Assembly (NCBI RefSeq): GCF_006094435.1
Contig: NZ_CP034783.1
Coordinates: 6,599,001-6,663,000, forward strand
Length of the DNA stretch: 64,000 nt
Reading direction: 5' to 3'
Origin: Pseudomonas sp. MPC6
GTDB taxonomy: Bacteria; Pseudomonadota; Gammaproteobacteria; Pseudomonadales; Pseudomonadaceae
This document shows positions 43,664 through 52,871 of the stretch, in pieces. A model generated the notes under the pieces. The model did no database searches. It saw nothing but the letters and a program-made list of their open reading frames with translations, and was not told the origin of the DNA. The stretch's first letter is position 1. Each line of letters starts with the position of its first letter. The position numbers and the translations under genes are program-made.

Positions 43664-43754
43664 CCCCTGTAGGAGCCGGCTTGCCGGCGAAAGCGTCCTC
43701 AAGCCTTGCATCGCCTATGAAGACGCCTTCGCCGGCAAGCCGGCTCCTACAGGT
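43664..43754. repeat. REPIN after tonB
   Basis: CTGTAGGAGCCGGCTTGCCG and CGGCAAGCCGGCTCCTACAG are exact complements across about 45 bp containing GCGTCCTCAAGCC / GAAGACGCC. Confidence 0.93.
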
Positions 43755-43822
43755 GATCAATCTCGAGCAAACATTGATTCCCCGGCTTGTCAGTTTGCCC
43801 CTCCAACGCCACACTAGCGCTC

Positions 43823-44395
43823 ATGAAGAACGTCAGCCCAAGCTACCTCAAGCATCACTTCCTGATCGCCATGCCTCACATGGCCGACCCGAACTTTGCG
43901 CACACCTTGACCTACATCGTCGAGCACACGGCCAATGGTGCCATGGGGCTGGTGGTCAACCGTCCGCAAGACCTGAACCTGGCCGATATCCTCGAGCAAT
44001 TGCGCCCCGACATCGAACCGCCGGCCCTCTGCCAGCATGTGCCGATCTTTATCGGCGGGCCGGTGCAGACCGATCGCGGTTTTGTCCTGCACCCGTCGGG
44101 AAAAACCTTTCAGGCGACCGTTGATCTGGAAGGCGAGTTGTCGCTGTCGACCTCCCAGGACGTGCTGTTCGCCATCGCCGACGGCGTCGGCCCCGCGAAA
44201 AGCGTGATCACCCTGGGCTACGCCGGATGGGAAGCCGGGCAACTGGAGGCCGAACTGGCCGACAATGCCTGGCTGACCTGCCCGTTCGACGCCGACATCC
44301 TGTTCAACACCAGCAGTGAATTGCGCCTGGAAGCGGCGGCCAGGCACCTGGGCGTCAACCTCAGCCTGCTGACCAGCCAGGCGGGGCACGCCTGA
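43823..44395 (+). CDS. algH: YqgE/AlgH family protein
   Basis: 190 residues, DUF179 fold: YLKHHFLIAMPHMADPNFA at the start, GLVVNRPQDLNL, FIGGPVQTDRGFVLH. AlgH was described in P. aeruginosa as a regulator of alginate; the biochemical activity is unresolved. The ATG at 43823 matches the family start; the longer frame has no family similarity. Its stop overlaps the ruvX start codon (TGATG). Confidence 0.9.
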   Translation: MKNVSPSYLKHHFLIAMPHMADPNFAHTLTYIVEHTANGAMGLVVNRPQDLNLADILEQLRPDIEPPALCQHVPIFIGGPVQTDRGFVLHPSGKTFQATVDLEGELSLSTSQDVLFAIADGVGPAKSVITLGYAGWEAGQLEAELADNAWLTCPFDADILFNTSSELRLEAAARHLGVNLSLLTSQAGHA

Positions 44396-44832
44396 TGGCC
44401 CTGCGGTTGATTCTGGGTTTCGATTACGGCACCAAACAGATCGGCGTCGCGGTCGGCCAGGTGATTACCGGCCAGGCGCGCGAGCTGTGCACCTTGAAGG
44501 CACAGAACGGCATTCCCGACTGGAATCAGGTCGAAGCGCTGATCAAGGAGTGGAAACCCGATGCCGTGGTGGTCGGCCTGCCATTGAACATGGACGGCAC
44601 ACCGAGCGACATGTGCCTGCGGGCGGAAAAATTCGCCCGGCGCCTGAACGGCCGCTACAACCTGCCCTTCTATACCCACGACGAACGCCTGACCACCTTT
44701 GAAGCCAAGGGCGAGCGGCGTGATCGCGGCGGGCAAAAGGGCAGTTACCGCGACAACCCGGTCGACGCCATCGCCGCCGCCCTGCTGCTGCAAGGCTGGC
44801 TCGACGAAAACACCGCACTGTTCGAATCCTGA
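44395..44832 (+). CDS. ruvX: Holliday-junction resolvase-like protein RuvX (YqgF)
   Basis: 145 residues, RNase H-like fold. LILGFDYGTKQIGVAVGQ carries the first catalytic Asp, and VVGLPLNMDGTPSDMC and DERLTTFEA supply the rest. It is implicated in 16S rRNA 5'-end processing, and its bacterial family is essential in E. coli. Translation is coupled to algH by one shared base. Confidence 0.94.
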   Translation: MALRLILGFDYGTKQIGVAVGQVITGQARELCTLKAQNGIPDWNQVEALIKEWKPDAVVVGLPLNMDGTPSDMCLRAEKFARRLNGRYNLPFYTHDERLTTFEAKGERRDRGGQKGSYRDNPVDAIAAALLLQGWLDENTALFES

Positions 44833-44878
44833 CCGCAACCGATCCTGTTGAGCCGCTGCGCGTCTCTTTTAGCTACAA

Positions 44879-44922
44879 CCCGAGCCCTGCCCAAGCGCTA
44901 TACCGCAAAAGCCCGGCTCGGG
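44879..44922 (+). promoter_or_regulatory. Hairpin immediately upstream of the pyrR ribosome site
   Basis: CCCGAGCC at 44879-44886 is exactly complementary to GGCTCGGG at 44915-44922. The right arm ends just before GAAGGAG (the pyrR Shine-Dalgarno sequence). A role in controlling pyrR translation or attenuation is possible, but no T-run or known motif is present. Confidence 0.45.
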
Positions 44923-44940
44923 CCGAAGAAGGAGCAAACC

Positions 44941-45444
44941 ATGAGCCTGCCTAATCCCGGCGAACTGATCAGCCAGATGGCGATTCGCCTCAAGGACCAC
45001 CTGGAACACCGCGGCATCAGCGAACCGCGCTACATCGGCATTCGTACCGGCGGCATCTGGGTCGCCCAGGCGCTGCTCGACGAACTGGGCAGCGACTCGC
45101 CCTTGGGCACGCTGGACGTTTCCTTCTACCGTGACGACTTCAGCCAGAACGGCCTGCACCCGCAAGTGCGCCCGTCCGCCCTGCCCTTCGAGATCGAAGG
45201 CCAGCATCTGGTGCTGATCGACGACGTGCTGATGAGTGGCCGGACCATCCGCGCCGCCCTGAATGAACTCTTCGACTATGGCCGCCCGGCCAGCGTGACG
45301 CTGGTCTGCCTGCTGGACCTGGACGCCGGCGAGTTGCCGATTCGCCCGGACGTAGTGGGCGCGACCCTGTCGCTGGCCGCCCACGAGCGCGTGAAACTGT
45401 CCGGTCCGGAGCTCAAGCTCGAACTGCAAGACCTCGCCTTTTAA
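44941..45444 (+). CDS. pyrR: Pyrimidine operon regulator PyrR / uracil phosphoribosyltransferase-like
   Basis: 167 residues, type I PRTase fold. The PRPP loop [20 protein letters not shown] is at about residues 98-117. In Pseudomonas PyrR regulates the downstream pyrB-pyrC' genes; its uracil phosphoribosyltransferase activity is family knowledge. The ATG at 44941 follows GAAGGAGCAAACC. It lies 27 bp before pyrB. Confidence 0.94.
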   Translation: MSLPNPGELISQMAIRLKDHLEHRGISEPRYIGIRTGGIWVAQALLDELGSDSPLGTLDVSFYRDDFSQNGLHPQVRPSALPFEIEGQHLVLIDDVLMSGRTIRAALNELFDYGRPASVTLVCLLDLDAGELPIRPDVVGATLSLAAHERVKLSGPELKLELQDLAF

Positions 45445-45471
45445 TTCGCCCTATTGAGAGTCCCCCTCGCG

Positions 45472-46491
45472 ATGACGCCTCTAGAAACCAAGCGCCCGCT
45501 GCAGCTCAATGATCAGGGCCAGCTGCGCCACTTCCTCTCGCTCGACGGTCTGCGCCGCGAGTTGCTGACGGAAATCCTCGACACCGCGGACTCGTTCCTC
45601 GAAGTCGGCGCCCGGGCGGTGAAGAAAGTCCCGTTGCTGCGGGGCAAGACCGTGTGCAACGTGTTCTTCGAGAACTCCACCCGCACCCGCACCACCTTTG
45701 AACTGGCGGCCCAGCGGCTGTCGGCCGACGTGATCACCCTCAACGTGTCCACATCGTCGGCGAGCAAGGGGGAAACCCTGCTCGATACCCTGCGCAACCT
45801 GGAAGCCATGGCCGCCGACATGTTCGTCGTGCGTCACGGTGACTCCGGCGCGGCCCACTTCATTGCCGAGCACGTCTGCCCGCAAGTGGCGATCATCAAT
45901 GGCGGCGACGGCCGACATGCCCACCCGACCCAGGGCATGCTCGACATGCTCACCATCCGTCGGCACAAAGGCAGCTTCGAAAACCTCTCGGTGGCCATCG
46001 TCGGCGACATCCTGCATTCGCGGGTCGCGCGTTCGAACATGCTGGCCCTGAAAACCCTCGGCTGCCCGGACATTCGCGTGATCGCGCCGAAAACCCTGCT
46101 GCCGATCGGCGTCGAGCAATACGGGGTCAAGGTCTACACCGACATGACCGAAGGCCTGAAAGATGTCGACGTGGTGATCATGCTGCGCCTGCAGCGCGAG
46201 CGCATGGCCGGCGGCCTGCTGCCGAGCGAAGGCGAGTTCTACCGCCTGTTCGGCCTGACCACCGCGCGCCTGGCCGGCGCCAAACCGGATGCCATCGTCA
46301 TGCACCCGGGGCCGATCAACCGTGGGGTGGAGATCGAGTCCGCCGTGGCGGACGGCCCGCACTCGGTGATCCTCAACCAGGTGACCTATGGCATCGCCAT
46401 TCGTATGGCCGTGCTGTCCATGGCCATGAGCGGGCAGACTGCGCAACGTCAATTCGAGCAAGGCCAATTCGAGCAGGAGAACGCCCAGTGA
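45472..46491 (+). CDS. pyrB: Aspartate carbamoyltransferase catalytic subunit
   Basis: 339 residues. It joins carbamoyl phosphate to aspartate, the first committed step of pyrimidine synthesis. The carbamoyl phosphate loop [15 protein letters not shown] is present, as is the [11 protein letters not shown] aspartate-side segment. The N-terminal extension ([15 protein letters not shown]) is typical of the Pseudomonas enzyme, which forms a dodecamer with inactive PyrC'. It overlaps pyrC' by ATGA-type coupling (46488-46491). Confidence 0.97.
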   Translation: MTPLETKRPLQLNDQGQLRHFLSLDGLRRELLTEILDTADSFLEVGARAVKKVPLLRGKTVCNVFFENSTRTRTTFELAAQRLSADVITLNVSTSSASKGETLLDTLRNLEAMAADMFVVRHGDSGAAHFIAEHVCPQVAIINGGDGRHAHPTQGMLDMLTIRRHKGSFENLSVAIVGDILHSRVARSNMLALKTLGCPDIRVIAPKTLLPIGVEQYGVKVYTDMTEGLKDVDVVIMLRLQRERMAGGLLPSEGEFYRLFGLTTARLAGAKPDAIVMHPGPINRGVEIESAVADGPHSVILNQVTYGIAIRMAVLSMAMSGQTAQRQFEQGQFEQENAQ

Positions 46492-47759
46492 AGCTCAGCA
46501 TTCTCGGCGCCCGCGTTATCGATCCAAGCAGCGGCCTGGATCAAGTGACTGATATCCACGTTGAAGCCTGCAAGATCGTCGCCATTGGCGCCGCCCCGGC
46601 CGGTTTTGTCGCCGTCGACACCATCGACGCCCAAGGCCTGGTGGCCGCGCCTGGCCTGGTTGACCTGAACGTCGCCCTGCGCGAACCGGGTTACAGCCGC
46701 AAAGGTTCGATCATCAGCGAAACCCGCGCTGCCGCAGCCGGCGGCGTGACCAGCCTGTGCTGCCCACCGCAGACCAAACCGGTGCTGGACACCTCGGCCG
46801 TGGCCGAACTGATCCTCGATCGCGCCCGCGAGGCCGGCAACACCAAGGTGTTTCCGATTGGCGCCCTGAGCAAAGGCCTGGACGGCGAACAGCTGGCAGA
46901 GCTCGTGGCATTGCGCGATGCCGGCTGCGTGGCTTTCGGCAATGGCCTGGAGAGCTTCCGCAACACCCGCACCTTGTGCCGGGCGCTGGAATACGCCGCG
47001 ACCTTCGACCTGACGGTGATTTTCAACTCCCAGGACCATGATCTGGCCGAAGGTGGCCTGGCCCATGATGGCCCGACCGCCAGTTTTCTCGGTTTGCCGG
47101 GCATTCCGGAAACGGCCGAGACCGTGGCCCTGGCTCGGGACCTGTTGCTGGTCGAGCAAAGCGGCGTGCGAGCGCACTTCAGCCAGCTCACCAGCGCACG
47201 CGGCGTCGCCCTGATCGCCCAGGCCCAGGCGCGCGGCCTGCCGGTAACGGCCGATGTCGCGCTGTACCAGCTGATTCTGACGGATGAAGCGCTGATCGAC
47301 TTCAGCAGCCTCTATCACGTCCAGCCGCCGCTGCGCACCCGTACCGACCGCGATGGCCTGCGCGAGGCGGTGAAGTCCGGTGTGATATCAGCGATTTCCA
47401 GCCATCATCAGCCCCATGAGCGGGATGCGAAACTGGCGCCGTTCGGTGCCACCGAACCGGGCATCAGTAGCGTCGAGTTGTTGCTGCCACTGGCGATGAC
47501 GTTGCTGGAAGACGGTTTGCTGGATCTGCCAACGTTATTGGCGCGCCTCAGCGCCGGACCTGCCGAGGCCTTGCGCCTGCCGGCGGGCAAGTTGGCGGTA
47601 GGTGGGGCGGCGGATATCGTGCTGTTCGACCCTGCAACCTCGACCGTGGCCGGCGAAACCTGGCGGTCCAAGGGTGAGAACTGCCCGTTCATGGGGCACA
47701 GTTTGCCGGGTGTGGTGCGGTACACCCTGGTGGATGGGCGCATCACTCACCAGGCTTAA
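46488..47759 (+). CDS. pyrC': Inactive dihydroorotase homologue PyrC' (structural partner of PyrB)
   Basis: 423 residues, amidohydrolase fold. The metal-binding DxHxH motif expected after beta-strand 1 is replaced: the text reads [13 protein letters not shown], so both histidines are lost (N and A instead). The protein is therefore probably without dihydroorotase activity and serves, as in P. putida, to hold the PyrB catalytic trimers together. True pyrC is not in the window. It starts at 46488 inside the end of pyrB. Confidence 0.94.
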   Translation: MKLSILGARVIDPSSGLDQVTDIHVEACKIVAIGAAPAGFVAVDTIDAQGLVAAPGLVDLNVALREPGYSRKGSIISETRAAAAGGVTSLCCPPQTKPVLDTSAVAELILDRAREAGNTKVFPIGALSKGLDGEQLAELVALRDAGCVAFGNGLESFRNTRTLCRALEYAATFDLTVIFNSQDHDLAEGGLAHDGPTASFLGLPGIPETAETVALARDLLLVEQSGVRAHFSQLTSARGVALIAQAQARGLPVTADVALYQLILTDEALIDFSSLYHVQPPLRTRTDRDGLREAVKSGVISAISSHHQPHERDAKLAPFGATEPGISSVELLLPLAMTLLEDGLLDLPTLLARLSAGPAEALRLPAGKLAVGGAADIVLFDPATSTVAGETWRSKGENCPFMGHSLPGVVRYTLVDGRITHQA

Positions 47760-47773
47760 GACCGCGTCGCCTG

Positions 47774-47871
47774 CATTCGCGAGCAAGCCCGCTCCCACAT
47801 TTGATCGGTGGTGTACACAATTTTTGTGTTCACTAAAGATCCACTGTGGGAACGGGCTTGCTCACGAAGAC
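47774..47871. repeat. REPIN between pyrC' and the TM2 gene
   Basis: TTCGCGAGCAAGCCCGCTCC and its complement GGAACGGGCTTGCTCACGAA (one mismatch) enclose a loop with TGTACACAATTTTTGTGTTC. It lies between convergent genes. Confidence 0.88.
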
Positions 47872-48303
47872 TTACTGGAAGGCACCTCTGTTCTGCGCAT
47901 TGCGAATCGACACCTGGTCGTTCAACGTCCAGAAGTCATACAGCACCCCCAGAAAGAACAACCCGCCCGTCACCAGGTACAGCAACCCGCTGATCCATTT
48001 GCCCTGATACATCCGGTGCAGGCCGAATACCCCAAGAAACGTCAGCAGAATCCAGGCAACGTTGTATTCGATAGGCCCGGCGGTAAATCGCAAGTCCGCT
48101 TCACGGTCCATGGCCGGGATCAGAAACAGATCGATCAGCCAGCCGATACCCAGCAAACCGAGGGTGAAGAACCAGATCGTCCCGGTCACCGGCTTGCCGT
48201 AATAGAAGCGGTGAGCCCCGGTAAAACCGAAAATCCACAGCAGGTAGCCGATCACTTTGCTGTGGGTGTCCTGATGTGGAACGGGGTGTTGATAGGTGTT
48301 CAT
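47872..48303 (-). CDS. TM2-domain membrane protein
   Basis: 143 residues. Two TM2-type modules: GYLLWIFGFTGAHRFYYGKP at about residues 18-37 and TFLGVFGLHRMYQGKW at about residues 88-103, each a glycine-rich helix pair around an FxGxHRxYxGK motif. The biochemical role of TM2 proteins in bacteria is unknown. The ATG at 48303 follows GAGG. It is divergent from the NlpC/P60 gene. Confidence 0.85.
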   Translation of the reverse strand: MNTYQHPVPHQDTHSKVIGYLLWIFGFTGAHRFYYGKPVTGTIWFFTLGLLGIGWLIDLFLIPAMDREADLRFTAGPIEYNVAWILLTFLGVFGLHRMYQGKWISGLLYLVTGGLFFLGVLYDFWTLNDQVSIRNAQNRGAFQ

Positions 48304-48554
48304 GGAGGACCTCGATTCACACGATAGATAAATATTCTTTAAAACTTTGTGACTTTTTTACAGGTGGCCGACGCATGGCATCCGGCCACGTCAATCTGCG
48401 CCAAAGCCTTGTTCGCAAAAGACTTATTGCCAAAACCCGCGTCAACTTTTTGCTTATTTGGTTCCTTTGCGACCAGGCGGAATCGACCAACGGACTTAAA
48501 AAAGACCAAAAAGCTGTTATAAAGTTGCGCGTTCACCCATATGAGCCTTGCCTA
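48304..48554. other. Promoter region between the TM2 and NlpC/P60 genes
   Basis: 251 bp with no gene. GTGGCCG and CGGCCAC near 48364-48390 form a seven-base hairpin with a 12-base loop. TATAAA near 48518 could be a -10 for the downstream gene. Neither is strong. Confidence 0.4.
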
Positions 48555-49196
48555 ATGCGTCCATTTTTCAAGACATGGCTAACCATTTGCCTATTATTGC
48601 CCCTGGCCGCCCACGCCACCAACCGTGAGCAACGTCTTCCAAACGTTAATGGTTACACCCCCAAATCCCATGTATCTGTTCCTTCGAGCAAGTACAAGAA
48701 AGCAGGACCACGTTCCCCTTACCTGAACAGCAGCAATACCAGCACCAGCAAGAACAAGAGCAGCCTGGTTCCGCCAATGGCGAGCAAGGAAAGCAGCAAT
48801 GTGCTGAGCCGCGCCGTCAACGTGCTCGGCACTCCGTACCGTTGGGGCGGCAGCAGCCCAAGCAAAGGTTTCGATTGCAGCGGCCTGGTGAAATACGCGT
48901 TCAACGACGCCACGTTTGACCTGCCGCGCACGTCGAACGCCATGGCCAGCGGTCATGGCGAGAAAGTCGATCGCAAGGATCTGAAGCCTGGCGACCTGAT
49001 TTTCTTCAACATCAAGAGTCGCAGGGTCAATCATGTTGCCATCTACCTGGGCAACGACCGCTTTATCCACGCACCTCGCCGTGGCAAATCGGTCAGCATC
49101 GATACCCTGAACAAACCGTATTGGGAAAAACACTATGTGGTTGCCAAGCGGGTTCTGCCGATAGAGCAGAACACCCTACAGGTTGTTCAGCGCTGA
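48555..49196 (+). CDS. NlpC/P60 cell-wall hydrolase
   Basis: 213 residues. Signal peptide MRPFFKTWLTICLLLPLAAHA, a Ser/Asn/Lys-rich linker (about 30-80), then a C40 peptidase domain with catalytic Cys in KGFDCSGLVKYAF, His in VNHVAIYLG and a polar His in RFIHAPRRGK. It would cleave peptide stems of peptidoglycan in the periplasm. The ATG at 48555 gives the signal peptide at the very start. It is convergent with pilT across a strong hairpin. Confidence 0.9.
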   Translation: MRPFFKTWLTICLLLPLAAHATNREQRLPNVNGYTPKSHVSVPSSKYKKAGPRSPYLNSSNTSTSKNKSSLVPPMASKESSNVLSRAVNVLGTPYRWGGSSPSKGFDCSGLVKYAFNDATFDLPRTSNAMASGHGEKVDRKDLKPGDLIFFNIKSRRVNHVAIYLGNDRFIHAPRRGKSVSIDTLNKPYWEKHYVVAKRVLPIEQNTLQVVQR

Positions 49197-49240
49197 TTTG
49201 AATCTCTTGTTCTGATCCGGAACATGCTCCGATCATGACG

Positions 49241-49314
49241 GCCTCTTCGCGGGCAAGCCCGCTCCCACAAGGACTGCATTGATCCTGTGGGAGCGGGCTT
49301 GCCCGCGAAGAGGC
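49241..49314. repeat. REPIN with a 29-bp perfect stem, between convergent NlpC/P60 and pilT
   Basis: Bases 49241-49269 (GCCTCTTCGCGGGCAAGCCC and on) are exactly complementary to 49286-49314, with a 16-base loop. Position between two 3' ends suggests it ends or protects both mRNAs. Confidence 0.95.
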
Positions 49315-49337
49315 CCTTGAAAGCGCCACAAATCCCC

Positions 49338-50372
49338 TCAAAAACTATCCGGTGACCGCGCTTTCTCCCGCGCATGCTCCCGGCTGATCAAGCCCTTGTT
49401 CACCAGATCCTTCAAGCACATGTCCAGCGTCTGCATCCCGATCGATCCCCCGGTCTGAATCGACGAGTACATCTGTGCCACCTTGTCTTCGCGGATCAGG
49501 TTACGAATCGCCGATGTGCCCAGCATGATTTCGTGGGCGGCTATTCGCCCGCCACCGATCTTTTTCACCAGGGCCTGGGAAACCACCGCCAGCAGCGACT
49601 CGGACAGCATCGAACGCACCATCGATTTCTCATCCCCCGGAAACACATCCACAATCCTGTCGATGGTTTTCGCCGCCGAAGTGGTGTGCAGCGTGCCAAA
49701 CACCAGGTGACCGGTCTCGGCGGCCGTCAGCGCGAGGCGGATGGTTTCCAGATCACGCATCTCCCCCACCAGAATCACATCCGGATCCTCCCGTAGCGCC
49801 GAGCGCAGGGCTGTGGCGAAGCTGCGGGTATCGCGATGGACTTCGCGCTGGTTGATCAGGCATTTGCGCGATTCGTGGACGAACTCGATCGGGTCTTCGA
49901 CGGTAAGAATGTGATGGTGGCGATGGTTGTTCAGGTAATCGATCATGGCCGCCAGGGTGGTGGACTTGCCGGAGCCGGTCGGACCGGTCACCAGCACCAG
50001 GCCGCGGGAGGATTCTGTAATCTTGCGAAACACTTCCCCCATCCCCAGGTCCTCCATGCTCAGCACCTTGGACGGGATGGTCCGAAACACCGCGCCAGCA
50101 CCGCGGTTCTGATTGAACACATTGACCCGAAAACGCGCGACACCGGGCACCTCAAAGGAAAAATCGGCCTCCAGGTGTTTTTCAAACTCCACCCGCTGAA
50201 CATCGTTCATGACGTCGTAGATCAACTCATGGACCTGCTTGGCGTCCAGTGCCGGCAGATTGATGCGCCGCACATCGCCATCGACGCGAATCATCGGTGG
50301 CAGGCCGGCAGACAGGTGCAGGTCGGACGCACCTTGTTTGGCGCTGAAGGCCAGCAGCTCAGTGATATCCAT
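49338..50372 (-). CDS. pilT: Type IV pilus retraction ATPase PilT
   Basis: 344 residues, hexameric AAA-like motor for pilus retraction. MDITELLAFSAKQGASDLHL at the start, Walker A GPTGSGKST at about residue 132, Asp box and Walker B around DPDVILVGEMRDLE, His box TLHTTSAAKTIDRI, and the AIRNLIRE motif near the end. No pilU follows. Start at 50372. Divergent from yggS. Confidence 0.96.
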   Translation of the reverse strand: MDITELLAFSAKQGASDLHLSAGLPPMIRVDGDVRRINLPALDAKQVHELIYDVMNDVQRVEFEKHLEADFSFEVPGVARFRVNVFNQNRGAGAVFRTIPSKVLSMEDLGMGEVFRKITESSRGLVLVTGPTGSGKSTTLAAMIDYLNNHRHHHILTVEDPIEFVHESRKCLINQREVHRDTRSFATALRSALREDPDVILVGEMRDLETIRLALTAAETGHLVFGTLHTTSAAKTIDRIVDVFPGDEKSMVRSMLSESLLAVVSQALVKKIGGGRIAAHEIMLGTSAIRNLIREDKVAQMYSSIQTGGSIGMQTLDMCLKDLVNKGLISREHAREKARSPDSF

Positions 50373-50429
50373 AGCGTTCCTCAATTCCAGTAGAATGCCG
50401 CGACCCTCAGACCCGCTGGCGCCTTTCGA

Positions 50430-51116
50430 ATGTCCACGATAGCAGACAACGTCACTCAGGTTAGTTCACGCATCCACGCCGCGGCTGTTGCCGCCCATCG
50501 TGACGAAAACAGCGTCCAGCTGCTGGCTGTGAGCAAAACCAAGCCCGCTGCAGCACTGCGCGAAGCCTATGCCGCCGGGATCCGCGACTTTGGCGAAAAT
50601 TACCTGCAGGAAGCCCTGGGCAAACAGCTCGAATTGGCCGACCTGCCCTTGATCTGGCACTTCATCGGCCCCATTCAATCGAACAAGACTCGCGCTATCG
50701 CCGAGCACTTCGCCTGGGTGCACTCCGTGGATCGATTGAAAATCGCACAACGCCTGTCCGAACAACGTCCCGCCGATTTGCCCCCCCTGAACATCTGCAT
50801 CCAGGTCAATGTCAGCGGTGAAGCGAGTAAATCCGGCTGTACCCCGGCCGATCTGCCGGCCCTGGCCAATGCCATCAGCGCCCTGCCGAATCTCGAGTTG
50901 CGCGGACTGATGGCGATTCCCGAGCCGACTGAAGACCGCGCCGAACAGGATGCAGCCTTTGCTGCCGTGCAGAGTCTGCAAGCCAGCCTGAACCTGCCGC
51001 TCGACACACTTTCCATGGGCATGAGCCACGACCTGGAGTCGGCCATTGCCCAAGGTGCCACTTGGGTCCGTATCGGAACGGCGCTCTTTGGTGCCCGCGA
51101 CTATAGCCAGCCTTGA
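50430..51116 (+). CDS. yggS: YggS/PROSC family PLP-binding protein
   Basis: 228 residues, a lone alanine-racemase-like TIM barrel. The PLP lysine is in LLAVSKTKPAAALREAY at about residue 36, and RGLMAIPEP and LSMGMSHDLESAI are family hallmarks. It controls PLP and amino-acid balance and has no known catalytic reaction. It heads the run yggS-proC-yggT, with 36 bp to proC. Confidence 0.95.
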   Translation: MSTIADNVTQVSSRIHAAAVAAHRDENSVQLLAVSKTKPAAALREAYAAGIRDFGENYLQEALGKQLELADLPLIWHFIGPIQSNKTRAIAEHFAWVHSVDRLKIAQRLSEQRPADLPPLNICIQVNVSGEASKSGCTPADLPALANAISALPNLELRGLMAIPEPTEDRAEQDAAFAAVQSLQASLNLPLDTLSMGMSHDLESAIAQGATWVRIGTALFGARDYSQP

Positions 51117-51152
51117 AACCATGGCTGACACCTCTCTCTATAAGGACCTGAC

Positions 51153-51971
51153 ATGAGCAACATTCGTATTGCCTTTATCGGTGCCGGCAACATGGCCGCC
51201 AGCCTGATCGGCGGCTTGCGCGCCAAGGGTCTGGACGCTGCGCAGATCCGCGCCAGCGATCCGGGCGCCGACACCCGCGCCCGTGTGAACGCCGAGCACG
51301 GCATCGAAGTATTCGCCGACAACGCCCAAGCCATCCAGGACGCCGATGTGGTCGTGCTGGCAGTCAAACCCCAGGCGATGAAAGCCGTCTGCGAAGCCAT
51401 TCGCCCAAGCCTCAAGCCGAATCAACTGGTGGTGTCGATCGCCGCCGGTATCACCTGCGCCAGCATGAACAGCTGGCTCGGCGCCCAACCGATCGTGCGT
51501 TGCATGCCCAACACCCCGGCGCTGCTGCGTCAGGGCGTAAGCGGTTTGTACGCAACGGCCGAAGTGAACGCCGAACAACGCCAGCAGGCGCAAACGTTGT
51601 TATCCGCCGTCGGCATCGCGCTGTGGCTGGACGAAGAGCAGCAACTGGACGCAGTCACCGCCGTCTCTGGCAGCGGCCCGGCGTACTTCTTCCTGCTGAT
51701 CGAGGCCATGACCGCTGCCGGCGTAAAGCTCGGCCTGCCAGCGGATATCGCCGCACAACTGACCCTGCAAACTGCATTGGGCGCCGCGCACATGGCAGTC
51801 GCCAGTGACGTCGATGCCGCCGAACTGCGTCGTCGCGTGACATCGCCTGCGGGCACTACGGAAGCTGCGATCAAGTCGTTCCAGGCCGGGGGCTTCGAAG
51901 CCCTGGTAGAAAAAGCACTCGGCGCCGCTGCTCACCGCTCGGCCGAGATGGCTGAGCAACTCGGTCGCTAA
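51153..51971 (+). CDS. proC: Pyrroline-5-carboxylate reductase
   Basis: 272 residues. It reduces P5C to proline with NAD(P)H, the last step of proline synthesis. Rossmann start IAFIGAGNMAASLIGGL, P5CR signature in the C-terminal dimer domain near VTAVSGSGPAYFFLLIEAM and TSPAGTTEAAI. ATG 51153 follows AGGA. It lies 24 bp before yggT. Confidence 0.97.
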   Translation: MSNIRIAFIGAGNMAASLIGGLRAKGLDAAQIRASDPGADTRARVNAEHGIEVFADNAQAIQDADVVVLAVKPQAMKAVCEAIRPSLKPNQLVVSIAAGITCASMNSWLGAQPIVRCMPNTPALLRQGVSGLYATAEVNAEQRQQAQTLLSAVGIALWLDEEQQLDAVTAVSGSGPAYFFLLIEAMTAAGVKLGLPADIAAQLTLQTALGAAHMAVASDVDAAELRRRVTSPAGTTEAAIKSFQAGGFEALVEKALGAAAHRSAEMAEQLGR

Positions 51972-51995
51972 TCAGCTCTTACAAAGGAATCAAAG

Positions 51996-52583
51996 ATGCT
52001 CGGACTCAATGACGCTGCCATTTTCATCATTAAAACCCTAGGCAGCCTGTACCTGCTGATTGTGCTGATGCGCTTCATCCTGCAACTGGTCAGGGCGAAC
52101 TTCTATAACCCACTCTGCCAGTTCATCGTCAAAGCCACGCAACCGCTGCTCAAGCCTCTGCGCCGGGTGATCCCGAGCATGTTCGGGCTGGACATGTCGT
52201 CGCTGGTACTGGCGTTGATCATTCAGATGCTGTTGATTGCAGTCATCCTGCTGCTCAAAGGCTTCATGGTCGACTGGCTGCTTCTGGTGCCATGGGCACT
52301 GATCGCGCTCTTCTCGCTGTTTTTGAATATTATTTTCTACGCGATGATCATCAGCGTGATCCTGTCCTGGGTTGCACCGGGCAGCCACAATCCGGGCGCT
52401 GAACTGGTCGCACAGATCACAGAACCGGTACTCGCTCCGTTCCGCCGGATCATTCCGAGCCTGGGTGGTCTGGATATCTCGCCGATCTTCGCGTTTATCG
52501 TGATCCAGCTGCTGCAAAGCTGGCTGATCCCACGCCTTGCGTACTTCGCCCTCATGCCCAACGGGCTGCTCGGGCTGATCTGA
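51996..52583 (+). CDS. yggT: YggT family membrane protein
   Basis: 195 residues with two YggT repeats, each a pair of membrane helices around the signature NPLCQFIVKATQPLLKPLRR (about 33-52) and NPGAELVAQITEPVLAPFRR (about 130-149). Role not firmly known; family members in other bacteria act in osmotic tolerance and cell division or membrane organisation. It lies in the proC cluster and is followed by a broken DUF167 gene. Confidence 0.93.
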   Translation: MLGLNDAAIFIIKTLGSLYLLIVLMRFILQLVRANFYNPLCQFIVKATQPLLKPLRRVIPSMFGLDMSSLVLALIIQMLLIAVILLLKGFMVDWLLLVPWALIALFSLFLNIIFYAMIISVILSWVAPGSHNPGAELVAQITEPVLAPFRRIIPSLGGLDISPIFAFIVIQLLQSWLIPRLAYFALMPNGLLGLI

Positions 52584-52587
52584 TCCG

Positions 52588-52689
52588 GTGAGCTTGATCA
52601 GTGGCGAGTTGAACCGGCAGAAGCGGATGCGGATTTGTTCGCCGAAGAAGCTGCCGGATTTGCCTGATCTGCTGCGTAAGGCAGGCTGA
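52588..52689 (+). pseudogene. Truncated DUF167 (YggU) remnant
   Basis: 34 codons, reading VSLISGELNRQKRMRICSPK and then KLPDLPDLLRKAG before TGA. This is the C-terminal strand-helix end of DUF167/YggU proteins (a G-x-x-x-R-x-K motif followed by LPxLxxLL). In most Pseudomonas a full gene of about 95 codons follows yggT. Here the first 60 or so codons are gone, and the fragment follows five bases after the yggT stop with no ribosome site, so it is probably not translated. Confidence 0.7.
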
Positions 52690-52702
52690 CCGCGTCATCG
52701 TT

Positions 52703-52770
52703 CTTCGCGGGCAAGCCTCGCGCCTACGGGATTTATGCGATCCCTTTGGAGCGAGGCTTGCCCGCGAAGG
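52703..52770. repeat. REPIN between the DUF167 remnant and metX
   Basis: CTTCGCGGGCAAGCCTCGCG and its partner GAGCGAGGCTTGCCCGCGAA form inverted arms, with short complementary GGGAT / ATCCC inside. Confidence 0.9.
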
Positions 52771-52871
52771 CCGCGCCTCGATTTGACATGAAACAATCAG
52801 GCCCGGCCTTTGCTTGCCGCTAACCCCCCCGGTCTTTAGACTTACGCCTCATTTCAACGAGAGCAGGGTCG

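Noticed and set aside
48276..48554. N-terminal extension of the NlpC/P60 gene by 93 codons
   Set aside because: It would bury the signal peptide that begins at 48555 and runs through the promoter region.
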